Shown here: positions 27,474 through 35,647 of the stretch, in pieces
How positions within the stretch are numbered: position 1 is the stretch's first letter
Layout of the letters: each line of letters begins with the position of its first letter
The notes under the pieces: model-generated
Told to the model about the DNA's origin: nothing
What the model saw: the letters and a program-made list of their open reading frames with translations, nothing else
Database searches by the model: none
Position numbers and translations under genes: made by a program
DNA from: Pacificispira spongiicola
GTDB lineage: Bacteria > Pseudomonadota > Alphaproteobacteria > UBA8366 > Aestuariispiraceae
Direction of reading: 5' to 3'
Assembly (NCBI RefSeq): GCF_012926505.1
Contig: NZ_JABBNT010000001.1
Location: 310,001 to 374,000, forward strand
Length of the DNA: 64,000 nt

Positions 27474-27503
27474 TTATATATCGTGCCGAGAAAGGAGATC
27501 GAA

Positions 27504-27980
27504 ATGCCGCAAGATTATTCGGGGCCAGATAGCGTTCGGAATTTGGAAGAGCTGCTCTGTTTCGCCGTCTATTCCGCCAATCACGCCTTTAATCGGGTCT
27601 ACAAACCGCTGCTCGATCGATTGGGCCTGACCTATCCCCAGTACCTCGTACTCATCCTTCTTTGGGAAGAAGACGATCGGACGGTCGGTAGCCTGGGCCG
27701 GAAATTGTTCCTGGAATCCAATACCCTGACCCCCCTGCTGAAGCGAATGGAGGGCATGGGACTGGTGGAACGCCGACGGGATCCCGAGGACGAACGACAA
27801 GTGCGTATCCGGTTGACCGGCAAAGGCCGTGCACTGCGGGATCAGGCGGCCGACATTCCGCGCTGCATTCTGGAAGCCAGCGGGATGTCTATCGACGCGC
27901 TTCAAGGAATGAAAACGGAAATCGATTTTCTGCGCGACAATCTCGACGCCGCAATCCGTCAGTCCGGGACGGGATCGTAA
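27504..27980 (+). CDS. ohrR: MarR-family organic peroxide sensor OhrR
   Basis: 158 residues from ATG 27504, with AAGGAG six bases upstream; a GTG at 27483 is in frame but lacks an SD. The N-terminal helix contains the peroxide-sensing cysteine, Cys19 in [18 protein letters not shown], as in known OhrR proteins. The winged helix follows ([42 protein letters not shown]). Oxidation of the cysteine releases it from DNA. Its 3' end overlaps yidD (convergent) by 22 bases. Confidence 0.92.
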   Translation: MPQDYSGPDSVRNLEELLCFAVYSANHAFNRVYKPLLDRLGLTYPQYLVLILLWEEDDRTVGSLGRKLFLESNTLTPLLKRMEGMGLVERRRDPEDERQVRIRLTGKGRALRDQAADIPRCILEASGMSIDALQGMKTEIDFLRDNLDAAIRQSGTGS

Positions 27981-28198
27981 CCGGACCCGCCCCAGGGGTG
28001 GCAGCGCAGGATACGGCGAAGGGCCAGTCGGCCGCCCTTCCACGCACCGTGACGCTGAATGGCCTCTATCCCGTATTCCGAACAGGTCGGCAAATACCGG
28101 CAGGATCTGCCCAGGAAGTACGACAGGGTATAGCGGTAAAGATAGATCAGCCCGATCAGCAACCACGCCGCCGGTCCGGGTTTCCGCGCCTCAGGCAT
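27959..28198 (-). CDS. yidD: Membrane protein insertion efficiency factor YidD
   Basis: 79 residues. The family pattern is complete: [31 protein letters not shown] followed by [19 protein letters not shown] (quoted in pieces, conserved cysteines at SCRYLPTCS and LRCHPWG). YidD is a small amphipathic protein assisting YidC-dependent membrane insertion. In many bacteria it lies between rnpA and yidC; here it is instead translationally coupled (8-base overlap) to the upstream IscU/SufU-like gene. Confidence 0.94.
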   Translation of the reverse strand: MPEARKPGPAAWLLIGLIYLYRYTLSYFLGRSCRYLPTCSEYGIEAIQRHGAWKGGRLALRRILRCHPWGGSGYDPVPD

Positions 28199-28655
28199 TA
28201 TCGGCGCCTTGACGCTCCGCCAGGACGGTATCGATTGCCTGCACCACCGCGCGAAAGGGGAGCAGGATGGAGGCGTGGCGGGACTTATGGGTTTTCGCGG
28301 GCTGCAGTACCGCCAGATCGGCCCATTTTCCCGTCGGCGGATCGCCGTCGCGTTTCAACATGGCTGCCACCGCGTCCAGCACATCGGCCAGTTCCGACCG
28401 GTCGCAGCCCAGGACATGCGCTTTCAGGATCGCCGCCGACGACTGCCCCAGGGCACAGGCCCGCACCTGCTGACCGAATTCCGCGACGCGCCCCTCCTCG
28501 TCCAGCACGACATCGACCCGAATGCGGCTGCCGCATAGAGGGGAATCGACCTGCGCGGTCGCCTGCGGTTCGGGCAGGCGGTCATCCTTGTTCAGGCCAC
28601 CGGCCAAACCGAGAATGCGTTCGTTGTAGAGGGCTTCATACCCCGTATTGCTCAT
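28191..28655 (-). CDS. IscU/SufU-like iron-sulfur cluster scaffold protein
   Basis: 154 residues from ATG 28655, preceded by AAGGGG. Two scaffold cysteine motifs are recognisable: [16 protein letters not shown] (Cys-Gly) and [17 protein letters not shown]. The third cysteine expected near the C-terminus is not present; the matching segment reads [14 protein letters not shown]. It may bind a cluster with other ligands or act in zinc or sulfur transfer. The gene overlaps yidD and is divergent from folE across a repeat-bearing region. Confidence 0.83.
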   Translation of the reverse strand: MSNTGYEALYNERILGLAGGLNKDDRLPEPQATAQVDSPLCGSRIRVDVVLDEEGRVAEFGQQVRACALGQSSAAILKAHVLGCDRSELADVLDAVAAMLKRDGDPPTGKWADLAVLQPAKTHKSRHASILLPFRAVVQAIDTVLAERQGADNA

Positions 28656-28761
28656 CAACGACCCCTTGTTGCGGATACCCGACGTATCCGCGCATGATGG
28701 AGGCTTAGGCCCAGTGATATTGTTGACTTGACCGTCCATTGCAACGATATAGCGCCCCATT

Positions 28762-28836
28762 GGGTGTTTTCGCCCCAGCCGCCATAGGGCGTTTTCGCCC
28801 TGGCCCTTTAAGGGCGTTTACGCCCCGGCCCAGATA
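28762..28836. repeat. Three tandem 25-bp repeats, each beginning with a palindrome
   Basis: Units start at 28762, 28787 and 28812, exactly 25 bp apart. Each opens with a hairpin-forming core: GGGTGTTTTCGCCC, GGGCGTTTTCGCCC and GGGCGTTTACGCCC. A partly conserved spacer of about 11 bp ending in an AT-rich tail follows each core. The array fills the folE side of the divergent promoter between the scaffold gene and folE. Regulator operators or RNA hairpins in the folE leader are both possible. Confidence 0.8.
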
Positions 28837-28852
28837 TCGAAAGGCTAAAGGC

Positions 28853-29458
28853 ATGTCCGACAACGCAGCCCGCAAGCAGGCGGACCAAATCGCCGCCAAC
28901 CGCCCGTCCCGCGAAGAAGCGGAAGAGGCCGTGCGCGTGCTGTTGCGTTGGACCGGCGACGATCCCGACCGCGAAGGCCTGCTGGATACACCCAGCCGTG
29001 TCGTACGATCCTATGACGAATTTTATGCCGGTTACGCCATCGACCCGGAAGAAGAACTGCGCCGCACCTTCGAAGAGACCGAAGGCTACGACGAAATGGT
29101 CATGCTTCGGGGTATCAGTTTTGAAAGCCATTGCGAACACCACATGGTGCCGATCATCGGCACGGCGCATGTCGCCTATCTGCCGCGAAGCCGCGTTGTC
29201 GGCATTTCGAAACTGGCCCGCGTCGTCGACATCTATGCGAAGCGACTGCAAACGCAGGAAACCATGACCGTCCAGATCGCCGACGCCATCGAAAAAACCC
29301 TGCAACCGCGCGGCGTCGCCGTCGTGATCGATGCGGAACATCAGTGTATGACCACCCGCGGCATCCATAAGCCGGGCGTCTCGACCGTTACCAGCCGTAT
29401 GACCGGCGCCTTCCGGGACAATCCGGAAACCCGCCGCGAATTCCTGGCGATGATCTAA
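28853..29458 (+). CDS. folE: GTP cyclohydrolase I, copy 1
   Basis: 201 residues from ATG 28853, with GAAAGG upstream. It converts GTP to 7,8-dihydroneopterin triphosphate, the first step of folate (and queuosine-type) synthesis. Zinc ligands and active-site motifs are intact: [24 protein letters not shown], quoted in part, then [19 protein letters not shown] and the second cysteine in [11 protein letters not shown] very similar second copy is encoded at 50002-50637. The 3' end overlaps the convergent PAS_5-like gene by four bases. Confidence 0.96.
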   Translation: MSDNAARKQADQIAANRPSREEAEEAVRVLLRWTGDDPDREGLLDTPSRVVRSYDEFYAGYAIDPEEELRRTFEETEGYDEMVMLRGISFESHCEHHMVPIIGTAHVAYLPRSRVVGISKLARVVDIYAKRLQTQETMTVQIADAIEKTLQPRGVAVVIDAEHQCMTTRGIHKPGVSTVTSRMTGAFRDNPETRREFLAMI

Positions 29459-29958
29459 TCGACGTCAGCGACGTCCAGGACCGACCAAGTATCGGTTCGA
29501 CCGGGTGCACCGCGCTCCGTCCTGTCCTTTAAACGGTCGAGGCTGCCGACGACGTATCCGATCGCGCCCTCATCGTCCGACAACGGGGCGAGAATCACCT
29601 CCGTCAGAATCTTCCAGCCATGCGCGCCCGTATGTCGTTCCTTACTTCGGATCGGCCGCCCCTGCATGGCGACACGGCGATAGAGGCCCAGGATTTCCTC
29701 CCATCCCGCCCCGAACGTGTCGGGCCCGACATCCTTCCCGCGCAGGGATTGTCCGCCTTCTGTCGTTATAAAGCTGCCTTGAAGCAAAATCCGCACGCGA
29801 AACGGATCGGGCGAAATCTGTGTCAGAAACAAATGATCCAACACGCCGCGCGGCACGGATACCGGGTCGAAATCGGCGCGTGCCGGTATCGATCCGCCCG
29901 CCCCGCGGATCGACCGCCAATAGTCCAGAAACCGCTGATTGATGTCCGATTGAACCAT
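29455..29958 (-). CDS. PAS_5-like domain protein
   Basis: 167 residues, essentially one PAS_5-like domain. The family opening is [24 protein letters not shown]. Core segments are [25 protein letters not shown] and the late strand [21 protein letters not shown]. It shares the layout of the other two PAS_5-like proteins of the window but has low similarity to them outside conserved positions. No DNA-binding or enzymatic domain. Function unknown. Confidence 0.75.
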   Translation of the reverse strand: MVQSDINQRFLDYWRSIRGAGGSIPARADFDPVSVPRGVLDHLFLTQISPDPFRVRILLQGSFITTEGGQSLRGKDVGPDTFGAGWEEILGLYRRVAMQGRPIRSKERHTGAHGWKILTEVILAPLSDDEGAIGYVVGSLDRLKDRTERGAPGRTDTWSVLDVADVD

Positions 29959-30107
29959 ACCGTTCTTACGCTTTCGGGAGACGATTCACGGCATGCTTGC
30001 ACGTTCGCGCCATAGCTGCCAACTGCGCATGCCTTTCCACACGTTTCTACACTTCAGTTTTCGCCTGCCGATACGGCACCCGAATGCGACAAAGAGTGCC
30101 GCGCCGC

Positions 30108-30136
30108 TTGACTCCCAAGGGGGGTGCCACTAGTGT
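30108..30136 (+). promoter_or_regulatory. Candidate housekeeping promoter of the F0 ATPase operon
   Basis: TTGACT (30108-30113) and TAGTGT (30131-30136) are separated by 17 bp, about 70 bases upstream of atpI. The -35 is close to consensus; the -10 is moderate. Confidence 0.5.
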
Positions 30137-30205
30137 CCGCGCGCGTGAAATGGGCGGTCTTTCGACCGTTCGAAAACGCAGAGACCGAGGGGGTCCACCA
30201 AGACC

Positions 30206-30592
30206 ATGACCGAGGGCGGCGAGAAGCCCTCATCGGACGATTTCGATGCCCGTCTAAGGGCCGCGAAAACCGCCCATGAGGAACGATCTGGTCGACGCCG
30301 GAAATCCGCCGACGGCAGTGAGCCGAAGACGGGTATGGAAGGTCTGGGGTTCGCCCTGCGTGTCGGGACCGAATTGGTCACGGCAACGGCAGTCGGGGTC
30401 GCGATCGGCTTCGGTTTGGATTACTGGCTGGGGACGAAGCCCTGGTTGATGATCCTGTTCGTTTTCCTGGGCGGCGGCGCCGGGGTGACGAATGTCTATC
30501 GCTTGGTCAGCGGTATGGATTCCGGGGTTGGTTGGCGCCGTGCGGGGACGAAGCCCCCGAAAGGCGACGACGATACGGAATACAAAGAGTAA
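30206..30592 (+). CDS. atpI: ATP synthase protein I (AtpI/AtpQ-like)
   Basis: 128 residues. A charged N-terminus of about 45 residues is followed by two membrane helices (LRVGTELVTATAVGVAIGFGLDYWLG and PWLMILFVFLGGGAGVTNVYRL). This matches AtpI, a small protein assisting c-ring assembly and possibly magnesium or calcium transport, encoded first in F0 operons. It precedes atpB with a 72-base gap. Confidence 0.9.
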   Translation: MTEGGEKPSSDDFDARLRAAKTAHEERSGRRRKSADGSEPKTGMEGLGFALRVGTELVTATAVGVAIGFGLDYWLGTKPWLMILFVFLGGGAGVTNVYRLVSGMDSGVGWRRAGTKPPKGDDDTEYKE

Positions 30593-30664
30593 CCGGGGTC
30601 GCGTTAGAAGTTTTTGAAACGGAGCCTTAAGGCTCACGCCAACAGCATCGAAAAGGGGTTCGCC

Positions 30665-31396
30665 GTGGCAGGTCCGCTCGAACAATTTCAGATTACGCCG
30701 ATCGTCGACGGTCCCGTCGACGGCATCGCCTTCACCAACTCCGCGCTGTGGATGACGATTACCGTCATCGTCGTGACGATCTTCACCGTCATGGGCATGT
30801 CGAAACGCGAAATGGTGCCGGGCCGCTGGCAAAGCATGTCAGAGGCGGTCTATGAGTTCATCGGATCGATGATACGGGAAAATGTCGGCGATGAAGGCCG
30901 CAAGTTCTTCCCGCTGATCTTCACGCTGTTCGTGTTTATTCTGTTCGGCAACTTGCTGGGCCTGCTTCCGGGCAGCTTCACGTTCACCAGCCACATCATC
31001 GTCACCCTGGCGCTGGCGGTCTTCGTGTTCCTGTTCGTGACGCTGGTCGGTATCGCCAAGCACGGTCTGCACTTCTTCAGCTTCTTCGTGCCGCACGGTG
31101 CGCCGACTTGGCTGTATCCGCTGATGATCCCGATCGAAATCATCTCCTACCTGTCCCGTCCGCTCAGCCTGGCGATCCGACTGTTCGCCAACATGATGGC
31201 CGGTCACACCATGCTGAAGGTGTTCGCCAGCTTCGTTTTCGGCCTGGGCGCAGTGACGGCGGGCGTCGGCGGCATTCTGCCGATCACCATGATGGTCGCG
31301 CTGACCGGTTTCGAAATCCTGGTCGCCTTCCTTCAGGCCTATGTGTTCACGGTCCTGACCTGCCTGTATCTGAACGACGCTTTGCACCTGCACTGA
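30665..31396 (+). CDS. atpB: ATP synthase F0 subunit a
   Basis: 243 residues from GTG 30665, preceded by AAGGGG six bases upstream; an in-frame TTG at 30614 would add a non-conserved leader. Typical start MAGPLEQFQITPIVDG. The proton-channel region contains the conserved Arg in SRPLSLAIRLFANMMAGH, and the C-terminal helix reads VAFLQAYVFTVLTCLYLNDALH. With the c-ring it forms the proton path of the F1F0 ATP synthase in the inner membrane. Confidence 0.96.
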   Translation: MAGPLEQFQITPIVDGPVDGIAFTNSALWMTITVIVVTIFTVMGMSKREMVPGRWQSMSEAVYEFIGSMIRENVGDEGRKFFPLIFTLFVFILFGNLLGLLPGSFTFTSHIIVTLALAVFVFLFVTLVGIAKHGLHFFSFFVPHGAPTWLYPLMIPIEIISYLSRPLSLAIRLFANMMAGHTMLKVFASFVFGLGAVTAGVGGILPITMMVALTGFEILVAFLQAYVFTVLTCLYLNDALHLH

Positions 31397-31406
31397 TCGT
31401 TCGGCA

Positions 31407-31463
31407 GGTCCGAAATATCGGACCCGATATTCGGACCGGGCGGTCCTAACATTCCCGCCCGGT
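31407..31463 (+). promoter_or_regulatory. Hairpins in the atpB-atpE intergenic leader
   Basis: GGTCCGA (31407-31413) pairs with TCGGACC (31418-31424). A second TCGGACC copy lies at 31431-31437 and could compete for it. ACCGGGCGG (31435-31443) pairs with CCGCCCGGT (31455-31463). Such hairpins could protect or segment the mRNA upstream of the highly translated atpE. Confidence 0.55.
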
Positions 31464-31501
31464 TCATAACCTGCCTGGGGCCTACAACGAATCCCCCCGG
31501 G

Positions 31502-31526
31502 CATAACATTAGGAGTGAATGTTATG
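31502..31526 (+). promoter_or_regulatory. Inverted repeat enclosing the atpE ribosome-binding site
   Basis: CATAACATT (31502-31510) and AATGTTATG (31518-31526) are perfect 9-base inverted copies. The 7-base loop is AGGAGTG, which contains the Shine-Dalgarno sequence, and the last three bases of the right arm are the atpE start codon. Confidence 0.75.
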
Positions 31527-31748
31527 GAACTCGCTGCTGCGAAAATGATCGGTGCCGGCCTCGCCGTCATCTCCCTGTTCGGTGTCGGTATCGGTATCGG
31601 CAACATCTTCTCGTCGCTGATCTCCTCCGTCGCCCGCAATCCGGCTTCTCGCGGCCAGGTCTTCGGCCTGTCCATGCTGGGCTTCGCGCTGGTTGAAGCC
31701 GTCGCGCTCTACGCCCTGCTGATCGCGTTCCTGATCCTGTTCACCTAA
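31524..31748 (+). CDS. atpE: ATP synthase F0 subunit c
   Basis: 74 residues from ATG 31524 (AGGAG eight bases upstream); a GTG at 31515 is in frame but lies inside the loop bearing the SD. Two membrane helices are joined by the polar loop [11 protein letters not shown]. The first helix has the [10 protein letters not shown] packing motif. The ion-binding carboxylate is Glu in [17 protein letters not shown], typical of proton-driven c-rings; no sodium-site pattern is evident. Confidence 0.97.
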   Translation: MELAAAKMIGAGLAVISLFGVGIGIGNIFSSLISSVARNPASRGQVFGLSMLGFALVEAVALYALLIAFLILFT

Positions 31749-31817
31749 GATCCGTTCCTGGTCGCGAGGACGGTTCCGCCGTCCTCTCCCAACACCGGAT
31801 TTAAAGGGGATTTTAGG

Positions 31818-32423
31818 ATGAACCCGATTTTCAAAACGGGCATTCGCCTTGCGGCAGCGGTCACCGCGACCTCCGCCGCCATGGCCCCGCTGACCCTGTT
31901 CGCCGCCGAAAGCGGCCACGGGGGCGGTTCGGCCATGCCCCAGCTCGATGTCAGCACCTATGGCACGCAGGTCTTCTGGCTTGCGGTTACCTTCGCGGTG
32001 CTGTTCATCCTGATGTGGAAGGTGGCCATTCCCCGCGTTGGTGACGTGGTCCAAGCGCGTGAGCAGAAAGTCCGTGCCGATTTGGAACGGGCCGAACAGC
32101 TCAGCGCCGAAATCGCGGAAACCGAACTGTCGGTCGAAAAAGCCCTGTCCGAGGCCCGGTCGGAAGCCCAGGAAATCCTGCGTAAGGCGCAGGACAAACT
32201 GGCCGCCGATCATGCCAAGAAACAGGACAAGCTCGACGCCGAACTGGCGGAAAAACTGTCCGAGGCGGAAGCCCGGATTGCCGCCGCCCGGGACGAGGCG
32301 CTCGCCTCCGTCCGGGACGTGGCCCTTGAGGTCGCGGAAGCATCGGTGGAAAAGCTGACCGGCACGAAGGCGAAGCCTGCGGAATTGTCCGCAGCGATCG
32401 ACGCCGCTTCGAAAGGAGCGTAA
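31818..32423 (+). CDS. atpF': ATP synthase F0 subunit b'
   Basis: 201 residues. An Ala-rich N-terminal leader of about 35 residues precedes a membrane helix (TQVFWLAVTFAVLFILMWKVAI). A long coiled-coil stalk rich in Glu, Ala and Lys follows. Photosynthetic and many other alphaproteobacteria carry b' and b as a heterodimeric stator stalk. AAAGGGG is present upstream. It is four bases before atpF. Confidence 0.93.
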   Translation: MNPIFKTGIRLAAAVTATSAAMAPLTLFAAESGHGGGSAMPQLDVSTYGTQVFWLAVTFAVLFILMWKVAIPRVGDVVQAREQKVRADLERAEQLSAEIAETELSVEKALSEARSEAQEILRKAQDKLAADHAKKQDKLDAELAEKLSEAEARIAAARDEALASVRDVALEVAEASVEKLTGTKAKPAELSAAIDAASKGA

Positions 32424-32426
32424 CCC

Positions 32427-32924
32427 ATGGAACATCATTCCCTTCTTGAGAATACGACGCTATGGGTTGCCGTTTCCTTTGTCATCTTTGTGTTGTTGGT
32501 GGTCTGGAAAGGCCGCTCCGCCATCGCGAATGCGATCGACGGCCGGATTGCGCGTATCCGTGAGGAAATCGCCCAAGCCGAACAACTGAAGGAAGAAGCG
32601 TCGGCGAAACTGGCTGAACTGAAGCGCGCCCAGCGCGACGCGACGGAACAGGCAGCCGCCATCGTGGAGAATGCCAAGAACGAAACCAAGATCATGAAGA
32701 AGGAGCAGGACGCCCGCTTCAAGGAATCCATGACCCGCCGGGAACAGCAGGCCATGGACAAGATCGCCCAGGCGGAAGCCAACGCGATTTCCGAAGTGCG
32801 CAGTCTGGCCGTCGACATGGCCATCGCCGCCACCGCCCAGGTTCTGAAGGACCGCATGGGTGGCAAGGACGGCGATACCGCCATCGATCAGGCCATCGCG
32901 GCCCTGCCCGGGAAGCTCCACTAA
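32427..32924 (+). CDS. atpF: ATP synthase F0 subunit b
   Basis: 165 residues. The N-terminal membrane helix is LWVAVSFVIFVLLVVWKGRSAI, followed by a charged coiled coil (RIREEIAQAEQLKEEASAKLAELKRAQRDA, quoted in part) with the family motif ATEQAAAIVENAK. It forms the peripheral stalk with b'. GGAGCG lies upstream. The F1 genes (atpHAGDC) are not in this window, as is usual for the split operons of this group. Confidence 0.95.
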   Translation: MEHHSLLENTTLWVAVSFVIFVLLVVWKGRSAIANAIDGRIARIREEIAQAEQLKEEASAKLAELKRAQRDATEQAAAIVENAKNETKIMKKEQDARFKESMTRREQQAMDKIAQAEANAISEVRSLAVDMAIAATAQVLKDRMGGKDGDTAIDQAIAALPGKLH

Positions 32925-32978
32925 GGACGCTTCGCCGATCGAGGTTACGCCATAACGGCACCGACCGGTGCCGTCACG

Positions 32979-33011
32979 AACGGGCTGCTTCCCACAGGAA
33001 GCGGCCCGTTT
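32979..33011 (+). terminator. Terminator of the F0 ATPase operon
   Basis: AACGGGC-T-GCTTCC (32979-32992) pairs with GGAAGC-G-GCCCGTT (32997-33010), leaving a CACA tetraloop and one internal mismatch. The stem is GC-rich and ends in TTT. Confidence 0.75.
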
Positions 33012-33101
33012 CCGTTCCGGATAGTGGCCCTTGCGCCTGGATGCCTCCTGCCGCTAGACCCAAGCCCGCTGCCCCTGCCGGTCGAAATGGAGAACACACC
33101 C

Positions 33102-33725
33102 GTGCATCCCAACAAGGCCTATCGCGGCCCCAGTCAGGACGAAAACCTGTCTTTTGCCCGGAACCGAGGCTTCGGCACGCTCTGTCTGAACCACGACGAC
33201 GGGCCGCTGTTGAGCCATGTCCCCTTCGTCCTATCCACCGACGGCAGCTATGCCGAAGCCCATCTGGTACGATCCAACCCGATCCTCAAGCAGCTGGGCG
33301 ACCCGAAGCGGGCGGTGATCGCGGTATCCGGCGGGGACAGTTACGTTTCACCCGATTGGTACGGGCTCGAAAATCAAGTGCCGACCTGGAACTACGTGGC
33401 CGTGCATCTGCGCGGCACGCTGCACCAGCTCCCCGCGGAAGAACTGCGAGGCGTTCTGGAAGGTCTGTCGGATCAATTCGAGCAACGGCTACTGCCCAAG
33501 AAAGTCTGGACCTTGGATAAGGTCGCCGACGACGCTTACCGAAAACTGTCGATGCAAATCGTCCCGATCCGGTTGGATATCGACGATGTTCAGGGAACGT
33601 GGAAGCTGGCCCAGCCGAAACCGCCCCAAGCGATTGCCGATGCCGCAGACGGCATCGCCGGTGTCACCGCTGACGGTTTGGGGCTCGGTGCCGATCGGAT
33701 CGTCCGGCTGATGCGCGACCTTTAA
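33102..33725 (+). CDS. FMN-binding negative transcriptional regulator, PaiB type
   Basis: 207 residues from GTG 33102, with GGAG nine bases upstream; ATG 33087 is an alternative and the frame extends further. The start MHPNKAYRG and the flavin-binding split-barrel segments LLSHVPFVLSTDGSYAEAHLVRSN and TWNYVAVHLRG (quoted in parts) match PaiB. In Bacillus this family affects sporulation and protease genes; in proteobacteria the function is poorly known. It overlaps the convergent DUF427 gene by four bases. Confidence 0.87.
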   Translation: MHPNKAYRGPSQDENLSFARNRGFGTLCLNHDDGPLLSHVPFVLSTDGSYAEAHLVRSNPILKQLGDPKRAVIAVSGGDSYVSPDWYGLENQVPTWNYVAVHLRGTLHQLPAEELRGVLEGLSDQFEQRLLPKKVWTLDKVADDAYRKLSMQIVPIRLDIDDVQGTWKLAQPKPPQAIADAADGIAGVTADGLGLGADRIVRLMRDL

Positions 33726-34102
33726 TCGTCGCTCTCAACAATCGCATCGACCCGGTCCGGATAAAAAGCGAGGTGGTCCTTTATGTCCGCCACAGCCTCA
33801 TAGGGCGCCTCGTAAGACCAGACGGCGTTCTCGGACCGCGCCCCGCCTGCCGGGATGCTGTAATAGGAAGCATCTCCCTTATACGGGCAGTAGGTGGCAT
33901 GCCCGCTACGCTCCAGCGCCGTCATATCCACGTCCTCGCGGGGGAAATATACAGCAGCGGGATAGGCCGCTTCCCGCAACGTCAATGCCCGCCTGCTCTC
34001 CGCGATCACCTTACCGCCGACCGAGACGGTAACACGGTTCGGGTTCGGTTCTATGGCGAGCGGATGGTCCGGTCCGGGGCTCTTGACGGTTCTATCGGGC
34101 AT
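33722..34102 (-). CDS. DUF427 family protein
   Basis: 126 residues with the family pattern: RVTVSVGGKVIAESRRALTLRE, PREDVDM, and TYCPYKGDASYYSI followed by WSYEAPYEAV. AAGGAG precedes the ATG. DUF427 proteins have a compact beta fold, and some members are linked to nucleotidyl chemistry, but no function can be assigned here. It is downstream of the amino-acid ABC ATPase gene on the same strand, with a 44-base gap, so it may belong to the tail of that operon. Confidence 0.87.
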   Translation of the reverse strand: MPDRTVKSPGPDHPLAIEPNPNRVTVSVGGKVIAESRRALTLREAAYPAAVYFPREDVDMTALERSGHATYCPYKGDASYYSIPAGGARSENAVWSYEAPYEAVADIKDHLAFYPDRVDAIVESDD

Positions 34103-34146
34103 ATCGTTTCTCCTTCAGCCCGATAAGAACTAGAGCGGCCCGCCGC

Positions 34147-34953
34147 TTAGACCACATTCCGCTCCCGATAGGTTTGAAGGAAGGACCGGATACGAGGATC
34201 CGCCGGATCTTGTCGGAAGATTTCGTCGGGCGGGACACAAGCCACCAATTTGCCGTGATCCAGGAAGGCCACACGGTTCGCGACATGGGCGGCGAAGCCC
34301 ATCTCATGGGTCACCACCACCATGGTCATCCCGTCCGCGGCCAGATCCCGCATGACGTTCAGCACCTCTCCCACCAATTCGGGGTCGAGGGCGGAGGTCG
34401 GTTCGTCGAACAGCACGACGCGCGGTTCCATGGCGATGGCCCGTGCAATGGCGACGCGCTGCTGCTGCCCGCCGGACAGGGCCGATGGATGGTTGTCCGC
34501 CTTATCCCGCAGGTTGACGCGGGCGAGCGCCAGAATGGCCTTATCGCGGGCTTCGGCCTTCGATAGTCCTTTCACCTGGACCAGTGCTTCCGCCACATTT
34601 TGCGCCGCCGTCATATGCGGCCACAGATTGAATTGCTGAAACACCATGCCGACCTGCCGACGTTGTTCGCGCAGCTTCGTCGCCGACACCGGTTTCCGCG
34701 GGCTTGCCTTACCGTCTTGCCATCCCACCAGTTGCCCGTCGATGCGCACCTCGCCTTCGTCATAGGCTTCCAGAAAGTTTAGGCAGCGCAGCAACGTGCT
34801 CTTTCCCGACCCGGACGGTCCGATCAGGCAGGTTACCTCCGATTTCAAGATGTCGAGGTCGATCCCGGACAATGCCTGGAAGGTTCCGTAATGCTTACCC
34901 AAGCCGCGCGCGGTGATCAGTGCATTGGCGGGAGAGGAGGAGTTTTCGGTCAT
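34147..34953 (-). CDS. Amino-acid ABC transporter ATP-binding protein
   Basis: 268 residues. Walker A GPSGSGKSTLLRCLN, signature LSGGQQQRVAIARAIAMEP, Walker B VVLFDEPTSALDPELV and the switch His in VVVTHEMGFA place it in the polar amino-acid transport (GlnQ/HisP) class. It energises import by the two permeases and binding protein encoded just upstream on the same strand. The position downstream of hutIHU points to histidine or urocanate as substrate. Confidence 0.95.
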   Translation of the reverse strand: MTENSSSPANALITARGLGKHYGTFQALSGIDLDILKSEVTCLIGPSGSGKSTLLRCLNFLEAYDEGEVRIDGQLVGWQDGKASPRKPVSATKLREQRRQVGMVFQQFNLWPHMTAAQNVAEALVQVKGLSKAEARDKAILALARVNLRDKADNHPSALSGGQQQRVAIARAIAMEPRVVLFDEPTSALDPELVGEVLNVMRDLAADGMTMVVVTHEMGFAAHVANRVAFLDHGKLVACVPPDEIFRQDPADPRIRSFLQTYRERNVV

Positions 34954-34968
34954 GGCGTTTCTCGGCCC

Positions 34969-35634
34969 TTACGGGGTCTGTCGGTTCTGGTGACGGGTAA
35001 CATGGCGTTCGACGCGCCGCCCAAGCCAGGATGTGAATTCCACCATCGCCCAATAGAACAGGGACAATGCCAGGAAGGGTTCGATATAGGTAAAGGTTTC
35101 CGCCGCCATGGTCTGCGTTTCGAACAGAAGTTCCGGCACGGTGACGACGGACAGAATCGCCGTCTCCTTGGTCAGAATGATCATGAAATTGGTCAGCGGT
35201 GCGGTGATCGACACCAGCATTTGCGGCAATACGATGCGCCGGACGATCGTCCATTCCGTCATACCGCAGCATCGTGCGGCCTCGAACTGCCCGGTCGGCA
35301 CGGCTTGGAAGCCAGCGCGAAAGATTTCCGCGAAATAGGGGCTGCCGTAAATGATGAAGCCGAAGATTCCGGCTTGAACGGGTGACAGCAAAAGGCCGAA
35401 AGAGGGCCCGCCGTAATACAGGATGAACAGCTGGATCATGAACGGCGTGCCGCGCACGGCTTCGATATAGGCCTGCAGACAAGCGCGGCCCCAACTGCCC
35501 GACCATTGGTACAGGCAGGCGATCAGGAAGCCCAAACCCATGCCGCCTAGCGACCCGACGATCCAGCACAGCACCGTGATCCCAAAACCGCTTAACAGCG
35601 CCGGTCCGTATCGGATGAAAAGGTCGAGTTCCAT
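34969..35634 (-). CDS. Amino-acid ABC transporter permease (HisM/HisQ type)
   Basis: 221 residues from ATG 35634; the frame extends upstream but the first 19 residues look non-conserved. About five membrane helices. The EAA-loop motif is GQFEAARCCGMTEWTIVRRIVLPQ (quoted in part as AARCCGMTEWTIVRRIVLPQ). The start AVRGTPFMIQLFILYYG is typical of the HisMQ family. It pairs with the adjacent permease gene, 13 bases upstream, as the heteromeric channel. Confidence 0.94.
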   Translation of the reverse strand: MELDLFIRYGPALLSGFGITVLCWIVGSLGGMGLGFLIACLYQWSGSWGRACLQAYIEAVRGTPFMIQLFILYYGGPSFGLLLSPVQAGIFGFIIYGSPYFAEIFRAGFQAVPTGQFEAARCCGMTEWTIVRRIVLPQMLVSITAPLTNFMIILTKETAILSVVTVPELLFETQTMAAETFTYIEPFLALSLFYWAMVEFTSWLGRRVERHVTRHQNRQTP

Positions 35635-35647
35635 ATCCGCCCTCCCC

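Noticed and set aside
28762-28836. The folE-upstream repeats as a CRISPR array
   Set aside because: Only three short units with 11-bp spacers that are themselves similar, and no cas genes. A palindromic regulatory array fits better.
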